The notes: a model not told the origin generated them from the sequence alone. A stretch of 64,000 bases of DNA from Paraburkholderia tuberum STM678 (GCF_902833905.1 NZ_CADFGP010000023.1:1-64000); one strand, 5' to 3'; positions 17,592 to 27,536 are shown, counted from the first letter of the stretch. Numbers and translations: made by a program.

Positions 17592-18962
17592 ATGGCAGCA
17601 GACATGGACGTCAAGCAGCGCTTTTTTCCGCATACCCAGGATGAGCTGAAGGAAATCGCCTCGGACATCCTTCGTCACGCGAAGGCGCTCGGCGGCACCG
17701 ACGCCGCGACCGAAATCTCCGAAGGCGACGGCCTGTCCGTCTCGGTACGGCGCGGCGAAGTCGAGACGATCGAGCACAACCGCGACAAGATGGTCGGCGT
17801 GACGGTGTTCATCGGCAACAAACGCGGTAACGCGAGCACCTCGGACTTCTCGCGGCAGGCATTGAAGGACACGGTCGCGGCCGCCTACAACATCGCGCGC
17901 TTCACCGCCGAAGACAATTGCGCGGGCCTCGCCGAAGCGGAGCTGCTCGAAACCGCGCCGCGCGACCTCGATCTGTACCACCCGTGGAATCTGTCCGCCG
18001 ACGAAGCGGTCGAAATCGCGCGCCGCGCCGAAGACGCCGCGTTCGCGACCGATCCGCAGATCAAGAACTCGGAAGGCGCGAGCGTGTCGGCACAGCACTC
18101 GCAGTTCGTGCTGGCGACCTCGCGCGGCTTCCTCGCCGGCTATCCGTATTCGCGCCACTACGTCGCGTGCGCGCCGATCGCCGGCAGCGGCCGCAACATG
18201 CAGCGCGACGACTGGTACACGTCGACGCGCAGCGCCGACGAACTCGCCGATCCCGAAGCGGTCGGTCGTTACGCGGCGCAGCGCGCGCTCGCGCGCATCG
18301 GCGCGCGCGGCCTCGACACGCGCAAGGTGCCGGTGCTGTTCGAGGCGCCGCTCGCGGCGGGCCTGCTCGGCGCATTCGTGCAGGCGACGAGCGGCGGCGC
18401 GCTGTATCGCAAGACTTCGTTTCTGGTCGACAGCCTCGGCAAGCCGGTGTTCGCGCCGCACGTGCAGGTGGTCGAAGACCCGCACGTCGCGCGCGCGATG
18501 GGCAGCGCGCCGTTCGACGAGGAAGGCGTGCGCACGCGCCAGCGCTCGGTCGTGAAGGACGGCGTCGTCGAGGGCTATTTCCTGTCCACCTACTCGGCGC
18601 GCAAGCTCGGCATGAAGACCACCGGCAACGCGGGCGGCTCGCACAACCTGTCGCTGCTCAGTTCGAACACGCGCCCCGAGGACGACTTCGAGGCGATGCT
18701 GAAGAAGCTCGGCACCGGTCTGCTGCTGACCGAGCTGATGGGGCAGGGCGTCAATTACGTGACCGGCGACTACTCGCGCGGCGCGTCGGGTTTCTGGGTC
18801 GAGAACGGCAAGATCCAGTATCCGGTCGAGGAAATCACGGTCGCGAGCACGCTGCAGGAGATGTTCCGCCATATTGTCGCGGTCGGCGCGGATACGATCA
18901 CGCGCGGCACCAAGCAGACCGGCTCGGTGCTGATCGAGCGGATGACGATCGCGGGGCAGTAA
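17592..18962 (+). CDS. pmbA: TldD/PmbA-family metalloprotease component PmbA
   Basis: PmbA forms the TldD/TldE zinc protease pair that processes small peptides such as microcin B17 and the CcdA antitoxin. The start MAADMDVKQRFFPHT gives 456 residues (E. coli PmbA 450). Conserved pieces are EISEGDGLSVSVRRGEVETIEHN, FEAPLAAGLLGAFVQATSGGALYRKTSF and the end GADTITRGTKQTGSVLIERMTIAG. It is divergent from darP. Its partner tldD is not in this window. Confidence 0.95.
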   Translation: MAADMDVKQRFFPHTQDELKEIASDILRHAKALGGTDAATEISEGDGLSVSVRRGEVETIEHNRDKMVGVTVFIGNKRGNASTSDFSRQALKDTVAAAYNIARFTAEDNCAGLAEAELLETAPRDLDLYHPWNLSADEAVEIARRAEDAAFATDPQIKNSEGASVSAQHSQFVLATSRGFLAGYPYSRHYVACAPIAGSGRNMQRDDWYTSTRSADELADPEAVGRYAAQRALARIGARGLDTRKVPVLFEAPLAAGLLGAFVQATSGGALYRKTSFLVDSLGKPVFAPHVQVVEDPHVARAMGSAPFDEEGVRTRQRSVVKDGVVEGYFLSTYSARKLGMKTTGNAGGSHNLSLLSSNTRPEDDFEAMLKKLGTGLLLTELMGQGVNYVTGDYSRGASGFWVENGKIQYPVEEITVASTLQEMFRHIVAVGADTITRGTKQTGSVLIERMTIAGQ

Positions 18963-19002
18963 GCCGCACGGCGCGTTCCAGCGCAGCCCCGTATCAAACG
19001 AA

Positions 19003-19037
19003 AACGCCACGCAACTGAACGTTGCGTGGCGTTTTTT
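19003..19037 (+). terminator. Rho-independent terminator after pmbA
   Basis: AACGCCACGCAA and TTGCGTGGCGTT form a perfect 12-base stem with a six-to-seven-base loop, followed by six T residues. folA converges on it from the right. Confidence 0.92.
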
Positions 19038-19059
19038 ATCGCTTGCGCGGCGCGCGCCG

Positions 19060-19560
19060 TCAGACGTCCTTGCGCTGATACGTGACGAATGCGTAATCGA
19101 AGTCGTTGGGCGCATTCGAGTGATGCGCTTCGCGCGCGATTTCTTCCCAGACCTGCGGGTCGATCGTGGGGAAGGTCGCGTCGCCGTCGAAGTCGGCGGC
19201 GATTTCGGTGACGATCAGCTTGTCCGCATGGCGCAGCCCTTCGTCGTAGAGCTCTGCGCCGCCGATCAGAAACGCCTGCGGCGCCTGGTCCTGCGCGGCG
19301 AGCACGAGCGCTTCGTCGAGATTGGTCGCGGTGTCGCAGCCCTGAAAGCGTCGCGAGGCATCGCGCGTGACGACGATGTTGCGGCGTCCCGGCAGTGGCC
19401 GGCCGATCGATTCATGCGTTTTGCGGCCCATGATGATGGGCGCGCCCATCGTCGTGCGCTTGAAGAATTTGAGGTCTTCGGGCAGTCGCCAGGGTAACTG
19501 GTTGTCGCGGCCGATCACGCCGTTGCTGGCGCGAGCGACGATCAGGGTGAGCGTCGTCAT
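19060..19560 (-). CDS. folA: Dihydrofolate reductase
   Basis: Reduces dihydrofolate to tetrahydrofolate with NADPH; target of trimethoprim. The start MTTLTLIVARASNGVIGRDN gives 166 residues. Family hallmarks are LPWRLPEDLKFFK, with Asp29 at the catalytic acid position of E. coli Asp27, IMGRKTHESIGRPLPGR, and FLIGGAELYDEGL. Thymidylate synthase, its metabolic partner, is at 29.8 kb on the other side of the Fap-like cluster. Confidence 0.96.
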   Translation of the reverse strand: MTTLTLIVARASNGVIGRDNQLPWRLPEDLKFFKRTTMGAPIIMGRKTHESIGRPLPGRRNIVVTRDASRRFQGCDTATNLDEALVLAAQDQAPQAFLIGGAELYDEGLRHADKLIVTEIAADFDGDATFPTIDPQVWEEIAREAHHSNAPNDFDYAFVTYQRKDV

Positions 19561-19631
19561 CGAATGGAAAGAGGAGGGTAACCGGGCGATTCTACCCGAG
19601 CCGTCGATCCACACCGACGCGTACCCGCCGC

Positions 19632-21101
<1,470 letters not shown>

Positions 21102-21125
21102 GTTCGACCTCGTATCGTTGGCACG

Positions 21126-22577
21126 TCAGAAGGTGTACGGAAAGCGCATGCCGACCACGAAGTTCGGCGCGTCGGGTGTGAGTCCGATCGATACCGAGCC
21201 GTTGATGGTCAGATGCTTGTTCACGACGTGGTTCAGGCCAAAATTCATCGCCGCGGCCGTGGTTTCGCTGCCCGGCACCTTCTGATAGCTGCCGCCCGGC
21301 GACTTGGTCTGCGACGCGGGTTCGAGCGCCATCGTGAACGACACGCTGGCCGAATCCTTGTCGGAGAACGCGAGCGCGACGCCTCCGCCGAACTGCACGA
21401 TGTCGCCGAGCTTGACCGTCGCGGGTTCGGTTTGTCCCTGCACCGACGAGATGTCCGCGAACGAACGCGCGAGGTTGTAGGTATAGGAAACGCTGCCGAA
21501 CAGCACGACCGGGTCGTAGGTCTTCAGCAGCGACAGACCCGCCGTGATGTTCCAGAAGCCGGTGCCGGTCGGCAGTCTGGTCGGCGCGACGAGGTTGGTG
21601 TTGTCCGCGTCGACCTGCACGACTTTTTCGCCGAACGGCGAGCTGCCGGTCGGCGCCTTCACGCGCAGACTGCCGACCACGTCCGGCAAGGCATTGGTTT
21701 CCCTGACGAACTGGTAGTAGATGCCGAAGTTCACGTCGCCGATGTCGTGACTCGACACCGTCGCGTCCGACAGCGTGCTCGCCGCGCCGCCCGCGCCGCC
21801 GACGATGAAGGTGCTGCGCCGATACAGGTACGGCACGTCGACGTCGACATTGATGCGGTCGGACACGCCGTAGCGCGTGTCGAGGTCCGCCATTACCTGG
21901 TGCGACTTGGTCTGGCCGAGGTTGATGTTGCCGAGGAAAATCGCGTCGAGCGCGAGGAAGCCCGACAACTGCAACTGGCGACGGTCGTAGTAGGTGTCGC
22001 TGATGCCGAAGTCCATCGTCAGCTTGTGGTCGAAGAGCGGCGCATGCTCGCGTTGCACGACCGCCTGCTCGGCCTGCGTGCGCACCGGTTCGTTCGCGCG
22101 CTGGGTCCGGCCGACCGCGCCGCTGGCGTCGGTGGCGGCGGGCAGGCCGCCGGCGCTGGCGTTGCCTGCATTGCTGCCGTCCGGCGTCGGCGGATTGACC
22201 GGCACGCCGGTCGCGGTGCCGGTGGTGCCCGCCGGCGCGGGCGCGCCGGGCGCGATCTGCGCGAGCGGCGGCAGCGGCACCGGCAGGCCGTCGGCGCCCG
22301 GCTGCTCGGCCACCGTGTCGCTGCCCGCGGGGGCGTCGGCGCCCGGCACGCCGCGTCCGCGCTGCGCCATCTCGAGTTCGGTGACCTGCCGTTCGAGCGA
22401 ATGGATCTGCCGCTGCTGCTCGTCGACGACGCGCATCAGCGTGTTCAGACGGTCCTCCACGGATTGACCGGCGAGCGCCTGCGCGCTCGCCGACTGAGAA
22501 AGAGCCCACAGCATCACGGCGGCCGGAATGGCCGCGAGAGCCATGCGCGGTGCCCTGGGCGATGACACTTTTTTCAT
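21126..22577 (-). CDS. FapF-like outer-membrane beta-barrel with coiled coil
   Basis: A 483-residue exported protein with the layout of FapF, the pore that secretes Fap amyloid subunits. It has a signal peptide (to about 33, ending SASAQ), a coiled coil at about 38-72 (EDRLNTLMRVVDEQQRQIHS and on), a Pro/Gly/Ala-rich linker to about 150, then a beta-barrel with alternating strands (KLTMDFGISDTYY, RINVDVDVPYLYRR, VVLFGSVSYTYNLARS) ending in the terminal aromatic of PYTF. GGGGGAG precedes the ATG. The barrel belongs to the broad phenol-degradation MetA/transporter class, so the FapF assignment rests on architecture plus neighbours. Confidence 0.82.
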   Translation of the reverse strand: MKKVSSPRAPRMALAAIPAAVMLWALSQSASAQALAGQSVEDRLNTLMRVVDEQQRQIHSLERQVTELEMAQRGRGVPGADAPAGSDTVAEQPGADGLPVPLPPLAQIAPGAPAPAGTTGTATGVPVNPPTPDGSNAGNASAGGLPAATDASGAVGRTQRANEPVRTQAEQAVVQREHAPLFDHKLTMDFGISDTYYDRRQLQLSGFLALDAIFLGNINLGQTKSHQVMADLDTRYGVSDRINVDVDVPYLYRRSTFIVGGAGGAASTLSDATVSSHDIGDVNFGIYYQFVRETNALPDVVGSLRVKAPTGSSPFGEKVVQVDADNTNLVAPTRLPTGTGFWNITAGLSLLKTYDPVVLFGSVSYTYNLARSFADISSVQGQTEPATVKLGDIVQFGGGVALAFSDKDSASVSFTMALEPASQTKSPGGSYQKVPGSETTAAAMNFGLNHVVNKHLTINGSVSIGLTPDAPNFVVGMRFPYTF

Positions 22578-22597
22578 TTTTGCTCCCCCGGTGGTCC

Positions 22598-22623
22598 GGC
22601 CGCGCGGTGCTGACTGCGCGGCC
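22598..22623. repeat. Inverted repeat before the FapF-like gene
   Basis: GGCCGCGC and GCGCGGCC form an 8-base perfect hairpin stem with a 10-base loop in the 93-base gap before the barrel gene. There is no clean T tract, so it may be an mRNA structure rather than a terminator. Confidence 0.5.
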
Positions 22624-22670
22624 GTTTCTTTACTGCTTTTGCTGCAACTGGCTGGTGGCGGCCCGCTTCG

Positions 22671-23480
22671 TCATCTCCTGTTTTGCAGTGCCTGCAGTAC
22701 GCCTAACTGACGAAGCATCGAAGCCGACATCTGCTGGGTTTGCAGATGCAGTTGCAGTGCGTTGGCGACTTGCTGGTTATTGCCTGCAATCTGCAGCAAC
22801 TGGGCGATCTGCCCGTTGCTCGGCGCGATGGTCTGGGTGGCGAGCCCAGCGGGTGTCCGCAGCGCCACGTTCACGCCGTTGCTGCCGAACGAAATGCCGG
22901 CTTTCACGGAGCCGGTCGAATCGCTGGCCGATGCCGACGGCGCGTTGGCGGAGCCCGTCAGCGTCACGGCGCTGTTGTTGAAGTCGATTAGCGCGGTGTT
23001 GGTGCCGCTGTTGCGATCGCCCGCGACCTGGGTGATCTGCGACACGCCATTGACACCGATGCTCTGGCCGCCGCGCGCCTGGGCATTCGGGTTGGCGCCC
23101 GAATCGCCTGGTTGGCCGTGCGCGCCGCCGCTCACGCTGGCGAACGTGCTGACGGAGCTCGTGAGCTGGCCGCCGCCGTTCTGCACCGCGCTCAGCGATC
23201 CCTGGGCGAGCGCGCTCGCGCCGTTGGGCAACTGCCATTGCGAAATGACGTTCAGCACGAAGCCGGAAATCATCGTCGCGCCGGCGTATTTGCCGGTCTG
23301 GGTCGCGAGCACGTCGTCGCCGACGAGTTGCACCCGCAGGGGCGCGGCGCCTGGCTCGGGCGGTATCGAAAGTTCGGGAGCCGGTGGCGAGGCGGCGCCC
23401 TCCGAAGCGTGGGCAAGGCCGCCTGCGCCGCAGGCGACGGCGCAGAGCACGAACCCAAGCTGTGTGAAGTGTGACTTCAT
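22671..23480 (-). CDS. FapE-like secreted protein
   Basis: A 269-residue exported protein with a signal peptide (MKSHFTQLGFVLCAVACGAGGLAHAS) and a low-complexity Ser/Gly/Gln/Asn-rich body. GVSQITQVAGDRNSGTN near residues 144-160 resembles a segment I associate with Fap-operon accessory proteins, and the end is a Gln/Leu-rich amphipathic stretch (LQLHLQTQQMSASMLRQLG). It lies seven bases after the peptidase gene and just before the FapF-like gene, the place of fapE in Pseudomonas. FapE function is not firmly known; a minor fibre component is plausible. The assignment is by position and composition. Confidence 0.62.
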   Translation of the reverse strand: MKSHFTQLGFVLCAVACGAGGLAHASEGAASPPAPELSIPPEPGAAPLRVQLVGDDVLATQTGKYAGATMISGFVLNVISQWQLPNGASALAQGSLSAVQNGGGQLTSSVSTFASVSGGAHGQPGDSGANPNAQARGGQSIGVNGVSQITQVAGDRNSGTNTALIDFNNSAVTLTGSANAPSASASDSTGSVKAGISFGSNGVNVALRTPAGLATQTIAPSNGQIAQLLQIAGNNQQVANALQLHLQTQQMSASMLRQLGVLQALQNRR

Positions 23481-23487
23481 GGCGGGA

Positions 23488-24201
23488 TCAGAACATGTCT
23501 GCCTTGTTCAAGCCGTACTCGAAAAAGGGAGTCGCGGCGGTGCCGGCTGCCAGCGCAGCGGCGCGCAGCTTCAGCGCGAGCGACTCGTTGTCCTGCAACA
23601 GTGGTGAATCCTCCCTGAAGGGTTTGCCGAGGACCGCGAACACGAGACCGTTCCAGGTCTTCGCGAAGTCCTCTTCGAGCACGATGCGATTGCCGAGCGC
23701 CGGGTCCGCGATGAACACGCGGCCGTCCTGCGCATGTTTGACGATCACGAAATGCTCGTAGCCGTCGATGTTCATCAGGACCATCACGGGGATCTGAAGA
23801 TGGTGGAGCGCTTCGACGTTGACGCGAAAGCCGCGGCCGCGCAGTCCGATGGTCTCGACGAAGTGCTTCATGTCGAGCATCGAGAAGCCGTTCTTGACGA
23901 CGACTTCGGGGGTTGAAAAGACCATCATCCGGCGAATCAGTTCGGTTTCCGGAATATCGATGCCATAGCCGTACTTGAGGAGGGTGGCGAGCGCCGCCGC
24001 GCCGCAGCTGTAATCGAATTGCTGATTGACGATGTGGTTGTAGCGCAGGTCCTTCATTGAACGGACCGTCTTCGTCAACGGCACGCCGACGAACGTGGAC
24101 GTGTCGATGCTCGACTGTGCGGCGGCGTGATCCGCGCACAGCACGCACCCTGCCAGCGCTACGGCGAACGGTAGCGCCGGGAACCCCTTGAAGCCGGTCA
24201 T
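23488..24201 (-). CDS. FapD-like periplasmic C39 peptidase
   Basis: A 237-residue cysteine peptidase of the C39-like papain fold, exported by a signal peptide (LPFAVALAGCVLCADHAAAQ). Catalytic positions fit: QQFDYSCGAAALATLL supplies the oxyanion Gln61 and nucleophile Cys66, EHFVIVKH gives His150, and IADPALG gives Asp166. C39 domains in bacteriocin exporters cut after double-glycine leaders; here the domain is free-standing, as in FapD of Pseudomonas. It sits between the large repeat protein and the FapE-like gene, the same order as fapC-D-E. Confidence 0.85.
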   Translation of the reverse strand: MTGFKGFPALPFAVALAGCVLCADHAAAQSSIDTSTFVGVPLTKTVRSMKDLRYNHIVNQQFDYSCGAAALATLLKYGYGIDIPETELIRRMMVFSTPEVVVKNGFSMLDMKHFVETIGLRGRGFRVNVEALHHLQIPVMVLMNIDGYEHFVIVKHAQDGRVFIADPALGNRIVLEEDFAKTWNGLVFAVLGKPFREDSPLLQDNESLALKLRAAALAAGTAATPFFEYGLNKADMF

Positions 24202-24223
24202 GCTGGTCTCCTGCCCGATCCGA

Positions 24224-24248
24224 GCCGGCAGCTTCGATGGCTGCCGGC
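24224..24248. repeat. Strong hairpin between the FapC-like and FapD-like genes
   Basis: GCCGGCAGC and GCTGCCGGC pair perfectly over nine bases with a seven-base loop in the 105-base gap after the major repeat protein. No T tract follows on the minus strand, so it is more likely a 3'-end stabiliser or partial attenuator than a full terminator. Confidence 0.6.
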
Positions 24249-24306
24249 GCGCCCCTCCGACTGCTTTGTGCTTCTTCTGCTTGCCCGCGCTCGCCGCGTC
24301 GTCGGC

Positions 24307-25698
24307 TTACTTGCCGCTGTTCAGCGCCGCGATGGCGAGGCCGTTGTGCTGCAAGTTGCCCGCGCCGCCGGCGATGTTCACGCCGATGTTTCCGGAGGCG
24401 CCTTTCAGCGTATCGGCACCCAGACTCGCGGTGCCCTGGAATTGCCCGTGGACGGTCATCGTCGCGGATTGCGAGTTGTCGTCCGTCGCATCCATCGCGG
24501 TGGTCAGCGCCTTGCCCGGCGAGGTCGTCGTCACGGCGCCGGCAAGCGCGTTGTCCTGCGCGTTGCCGATACCGGAAGCGATGTTCACGCCGACGTTGCC
24601 CGTCACACCCGACAGCGACCCGTTGCCGACCGACGCGTTCAGATTGAAGTTGTGGATCGTCGCGCTGCCGCCCGAGGACTGCACGTTGAAGGCCTGCGCG
24701 TTGCCGAACACGTTGCCGACGTCGACCGAGGCGAGCGACACGTCGTTGCTCTGCGCGTTGTCGATGCCTTCCGCGATGTTGATGCCGAGGTTGCCCGACA
24801 CGTTGCTGGCCGCGTTGGTGCCGGTGGTTGCATTCAGCGTGGCGGCCGCTTCGTTGTTGATGTGCTGCGTGATCGAGCCGCGCGTCGTCACGTCGGTCGT
24901 CGACATGCCTGCGTCGATGCCCCAGGCGGCGCCATACGAGTCGCTCGACGACGAGCGGCTGCGCGAGTAGCCCGACGATTGCTCGCCGACCATCGCATAG
25001 CCGGAGCCTTCGCTCGCCCTGAAGCCCCATGAACGGCTTTGCCCGGACGCTTCGCTCGCTTCGAAGCCGCCGGCGACGCCCGACGAGTTCGCGTAGCTCG
25101 ATTCGCGATAACCGGCCTGCAGGCCGCCGCGGGCGCTGAACGAGCCGCTGCCGTGCGAGAACGTGTTGTGGTCCTGATAGCTGTAGCTGCCGCCGATCGA
25201 GCCGCCGGCCGACAGCTGGCCGCCCGAGTTCTGACTTGTGTGCGAGAAGCTGCCCGCAATGCCGGCTGCCTGCTGGCTGGTTTCATAGCCGCTGCTCGTC
25301 ACGCTCGCGCTTTGGCTGCCGTACGCATAGCCGCCGGCGGCTTCGAAGCCCTGCGAGCCCGAGCTCGACGACGTATGGTTTTGCGTCGTGAACGCGAATG
25401 CCGAGCCGCCGCCCCTGACCGACGTTGTGCTGTTGTTCAGGGTCGTGGTCACGTTGCCGCTGGTGTAGGTCTGGGCCTGCGGATCGAGCGTCGCATTCAC
25501 GTTGACGGTCTGATTGTTGTTGATCACCGCGTTCGCCGTGCTGGAGACATGCACGCAGCCAAACAGTCCGACCAGACCTTCGACGCCAACCATCTCGCCG
25601 ACGACCGTCGTATTGAACAGGTAGGCCTTCTGCGGCGCGGCAAGCACGCTGCCGGACGCGGCAACGAGGACGGCCGTGGCAATGAGAGTGCGCTTCAT
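24307..25698 (-). CDS. FapC-like secreted repeat protein, putative major amyloid subunit
   Basis: A 463-residue exported protein (signal peptide cut near SGSVLA-APQK). Residues 95-265 are a Ser/Gly/Gln/Tyr-rich stretch of low complexity. Residues 299-318, 364-383 and 433-452 are three copies of a 20-residue repeat: NVSGNLGINIAEGIDNAQSN, GVTGNVGVNIASGIGNAQDN and GASGNIGVNIAGGAGNLQHN. Asn/Gln/Gly-rich repeats separated by variable linkers of 45-50 residues are the hallmark of FapC and FapB. Unlike what I recall of Pseudomonas FapC, there is no C-terminal CxxC motif; the mature part has a single Cys at 48. CGGAG lies upstream of the ATG. Confidence 0.78.
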   Translation of the reverse strand: MKRTLIATAVLVAASGSVLAAPQKAYLFNTTVVGEMVGVEGLVGLFGCVHVSSTANAVINNNQTVNVNATLDPQAQTYTSGNVTTTLNNSTTSVRGGGSAFAFTTQNHTSSSSGSQGFEAAGGYAYGSQSASVTSSGYETSQQAAGIAGSFSHTSQNSGGQLSAGGSIGGSYSYQDHNTFSHGSGSFSARGGLQAGYRESSYANSSGVAGGFEASEASGQSRSWGFRASEGSGYAMVGEQSSGYSRSRSSSSDSYGAAWGIDAGMSTTDVTTRGSITQHINNEAAATLNATTGTNAASNVSGNLGINIAEGIDNAQSNDVSLASVDVGNVFGNAQAFNVQSSGGSATIHNFNLNASVGNGSLSGVTGNVGVNIASGIGNAQDNALAGAVTTTSPGKALTTAMDATDDNSQSATMTVHGQFQGTASLGADTLKGASGNIGVNIAGGAGNLQHNGLAIAALNSGK

Positions 25699-25723
25699 GA
25701 TTCGCTCCGATACTTAAGTGTGG

Positions 25724-26392
25724 TCAGTTAAAAAAAGTGCCCGCCGGGGGACGGAGCACAAAACTGTTTGCCGTGGCATTACCGGCGCCGGCTGCCTGGT
25801 TGACCTGCACGATTCCGTTCGCGTTGCGCAAGGCGTCGCTGGAAATGCTTGCCTCGCGCACGCCGTGAATCGCGTTCGACTGCCCCGGACTGCCGTTTTT
25901 CGGGGCCGTCGCGGATAGCTCCCCATCCGAGACGGTCTCGACTCCGAGCGCCACAGTCCCGATCTGGGTGCTGTTGCGCTGCAGATTCCCTGCTCCGGCC
26001 GACTGGTTCACCAGCACCGCGCCGGATGTGTTCGAAAACGCATTGGCTTCGATCGACGCCTGCGCGCGCGGCACGTTCGCGGCCACCGACGCGCTTTGCA
26101 CGCTCGCGTTCGCGTTGCCGACCGCGGCGCCGTTCGTTACCGTGATCTGGTTGTCCTGCGCGTTGTCGAGGCCAGCCGTTTCGTTGACCGCGAGCGCGCC
26201 CGTCGCGCCCATGCCCGCGCCGGGGCCGATCGTCGCGATGGCGCCGACGATGGGCACCGCTTGCGCCTGCGCGTGAGCCGCGCCGGCGACGAACGCAGCG
26301 ACGCCCATGCACAGGCACGTGCAGACGCGCAGGGCCGGGCGTGCCGCAGCGATTTGCCGCGAGCGCAGCGAGGGGCGCAGGCGTGTGCTCAT
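25724..26392 (-). CDS. FapB-like secreted repeat protein, putative minor amyloid subunit
   Basis: A 222-residue exported protein with an Arg-rich N region and a hydrophobic signal (VCTCLCMGVAAFVAGAAHAQAQA). It has three 20-residue repeats at 62-81, 121-140 and 190-209: GATGALAVNETAGLDNAQDN, NTSGAVLVNQSAGAGNLQRN and NANGIVQVNQAAGAGNATAN. They follow the same pattern as those of the next gene, with an invariant Asn at repeat positions 9, 16 and 20. This fits FapB, the proposed nucleator. Its ATG overlaps the stop of the preceding gene (ATGA), and the FapC-like gene starts 25 bases after it. Confidence 0.75.
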   Translation of the reverse strand: MSTRLRPSLRSRQIAAARPALRVCTCLCMGVAAFVAGAAHAQAQAVPIVGAIATIGPGAGMGATGALAVNETAGLDNAQDNQITVTNGAAVGNANASVQSASVAANVPRAQASIEANAFSNTSGAVLVNQSAGAGNLQRNSTQIGTVALGVETVSDGELSATAPKNGSPGQSNAIHGVREASISSDALRNANGIVQVNQAAGAGNATANSFVLRPPAGTFFN

Positions 26393-26940
26393 TTCAGAGC
26401 TCCGAGCGCGCCGCCGAGCACGTTCGATAGCGGCGCGAGCGCGCCCGTCACCGACGAGCTGATCGTGCCGCCGACGCCCGTCGCCGGTCCGCCGATGCCG
26501 CCCGAGTTCAGCGGGATCGTGTTGCCGGTCGTCTTGCCGGAGAGGATCTGCGTGACGGCCTGCATGCCGGTGCCGCCGAGTACGCCGCCGGCGGCGACGC
26601 CGTTCGAGCCGTGCGCGTTCGTCAGATCGGTGTCGTCGACGAGCGTCGCGATCGTCGGATCGAACGAGTTGGCCGGGAACGTGGTGGCGCGCACGGCGAC
26701 CGGGTCCTGGTCGCGCGGCACGGGGACGAACGCGTCGCGCGGCGTGACGCTGCGCTCGACGACGAGGTCGCCCGGATTGGCAACCTGCTCGGCATAGGCA
26801 TGGCTCGTGAAGCAGACGGTGACGAGGACGCTGGCGAGAAGGGCGGTGCCGGCCGAAGCGGCGCGCGGCAAGACGGGAGCGTTGCTGAACGACGCCGCCG
26901 GCAGCCCGAGGGCGTGCGGCGTCTGTTGGTTCGTACTCAT
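26389..26940 (-). CDS. Unidentified exported protein of the Fap-like operon
   Basis: A 183-residue protein that I do not recognise. It has a long N-terminal region of about 30 residues, then a signal-like hydrophobic stretch (AGTALLASVLVTVCFTSHAYAEQ). The next part is charged and Pro-rich (VERSVTPRDAFVPVPRDQDPVAVRA), and the last 75 residues are Gly/Ser/Thr-rich (GVGGTISSSVTGALAPLSNV). It lacks the Asn/Gln repeat. Its stop overlaps the start of the FapB-like gene by four bases, so the two are translationally coupled. A chaperone or anchoring role is possible but unsupported. Confidence 0.75.
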   Translation of the reverse strand: MSTNQQTPHALGLPAASFSNAPVLPRAASAGTALLASVLVTVCFTSHAYAEQVANPGDLVVERSVTPRDAFVPVPRDQDPVAVRATTFPANSFDPTIATLVDDTDLTNAHGSNGVAAGGVLGGTGMQAVTQILSGKTTGNTIPLNSGGIGGPATGVGGTISSSVTGALAPLSNVLGGALGALK

Positions 26941-27059
26941 GTCCCGGTCCCTTCTCTCTTGTTGCCTGTGTCCCGCCGTCGTGGGGCGCGTCACTGCTCG
27001 CGCGGCCACCGGTCCTGCATTGCCTGGTTATTTGCCGTCTGTTCGTGGCTTCGTCCTGC

Positions 27060-27536
27060 TTACTTGCGCTGGTATGTCGCGACGTTGCCCTGGGCGGCGC
27101 GCGCGGCATCGACGGGCACCGGCAGCGGCGAGGGTGGCGCGATCTCGTCCCACAACGTCACCTGGTTGCCGCCGCTTTGCATCAACCGGGGCGTCGCGGC
27201 GACCATCAACATGCCGAGCGCGCCGCCGCGTTGCCGCGACAGCATCTGGTCGTCGAGCGAAATATCGTTCATGGATGCAGCATCGGCAGCCGGGGTCGAC
27301 GGGTTGGCGCCAATCTGGCTGTCGTCCTCCGCGGCAACCGGCGTGGTGGCTTGCAGGCTGGCGGAGGCGGGGTCGGCGGCATCGCCGGAATCCGTCAGCG
27401 TGGCGAATCGCGCCGGGGCGGCTTGCGCTGTCGGCGTGCCGGCACTCGCCGGCAGGGCGCTGAACGCGAGAGCTGCGCAGATCGCGAAGTATGGTGCGCG
27501 GCGGCTTATCAGATCGATGCGGAATGCGAGTCGCAT
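27060..27536 (-). CDS. Unidentified exported protein, first gene of the Fap-like operon
   Basis: A 158-residue exported protein I cannot assign. The start MRLAFRIDLI is preceded by AGGGAG and lies just behind the sigma-54 promoter candidate; an upstream in-frame ATG would begin beyond that promoter. Residues 13-32 form a signal peptide (PYFAICAALAFSALPASAG). The middle is acidic and low-complexity. Residues 93-105, SLDDQMLSRQRGG, resemble a double-glycine leader and are followed by a hydrophobic ALGMLMVAATP. In Pseudomonas the first gene is fapA; position would make this the counterpart, but I see no convincing similarity. Confidence 0.75.
   Translation of the reverse strand: MRLAFRIDLISRRAPYFAICAALAFSALPASAGTPTAQAAPARFATLTDSGDAADPASASLQATTPVAAEDDSQIGANPSTPAADAASMNDISLDDQMLSRQRGGALGMLMVAATPRLMQSGGNQVTLWDEIAPPSPLPVPVDAARAAQGNVATYQRK

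Noticed and set aside
24268..27109. Several long open frames in other phases across the Fap-like genes
   Set aside because: They lack signal peptides and ribosome binding sites and are Arg/Ala-rich shadows. The chosen frames have signals, coupled starts and repeats.
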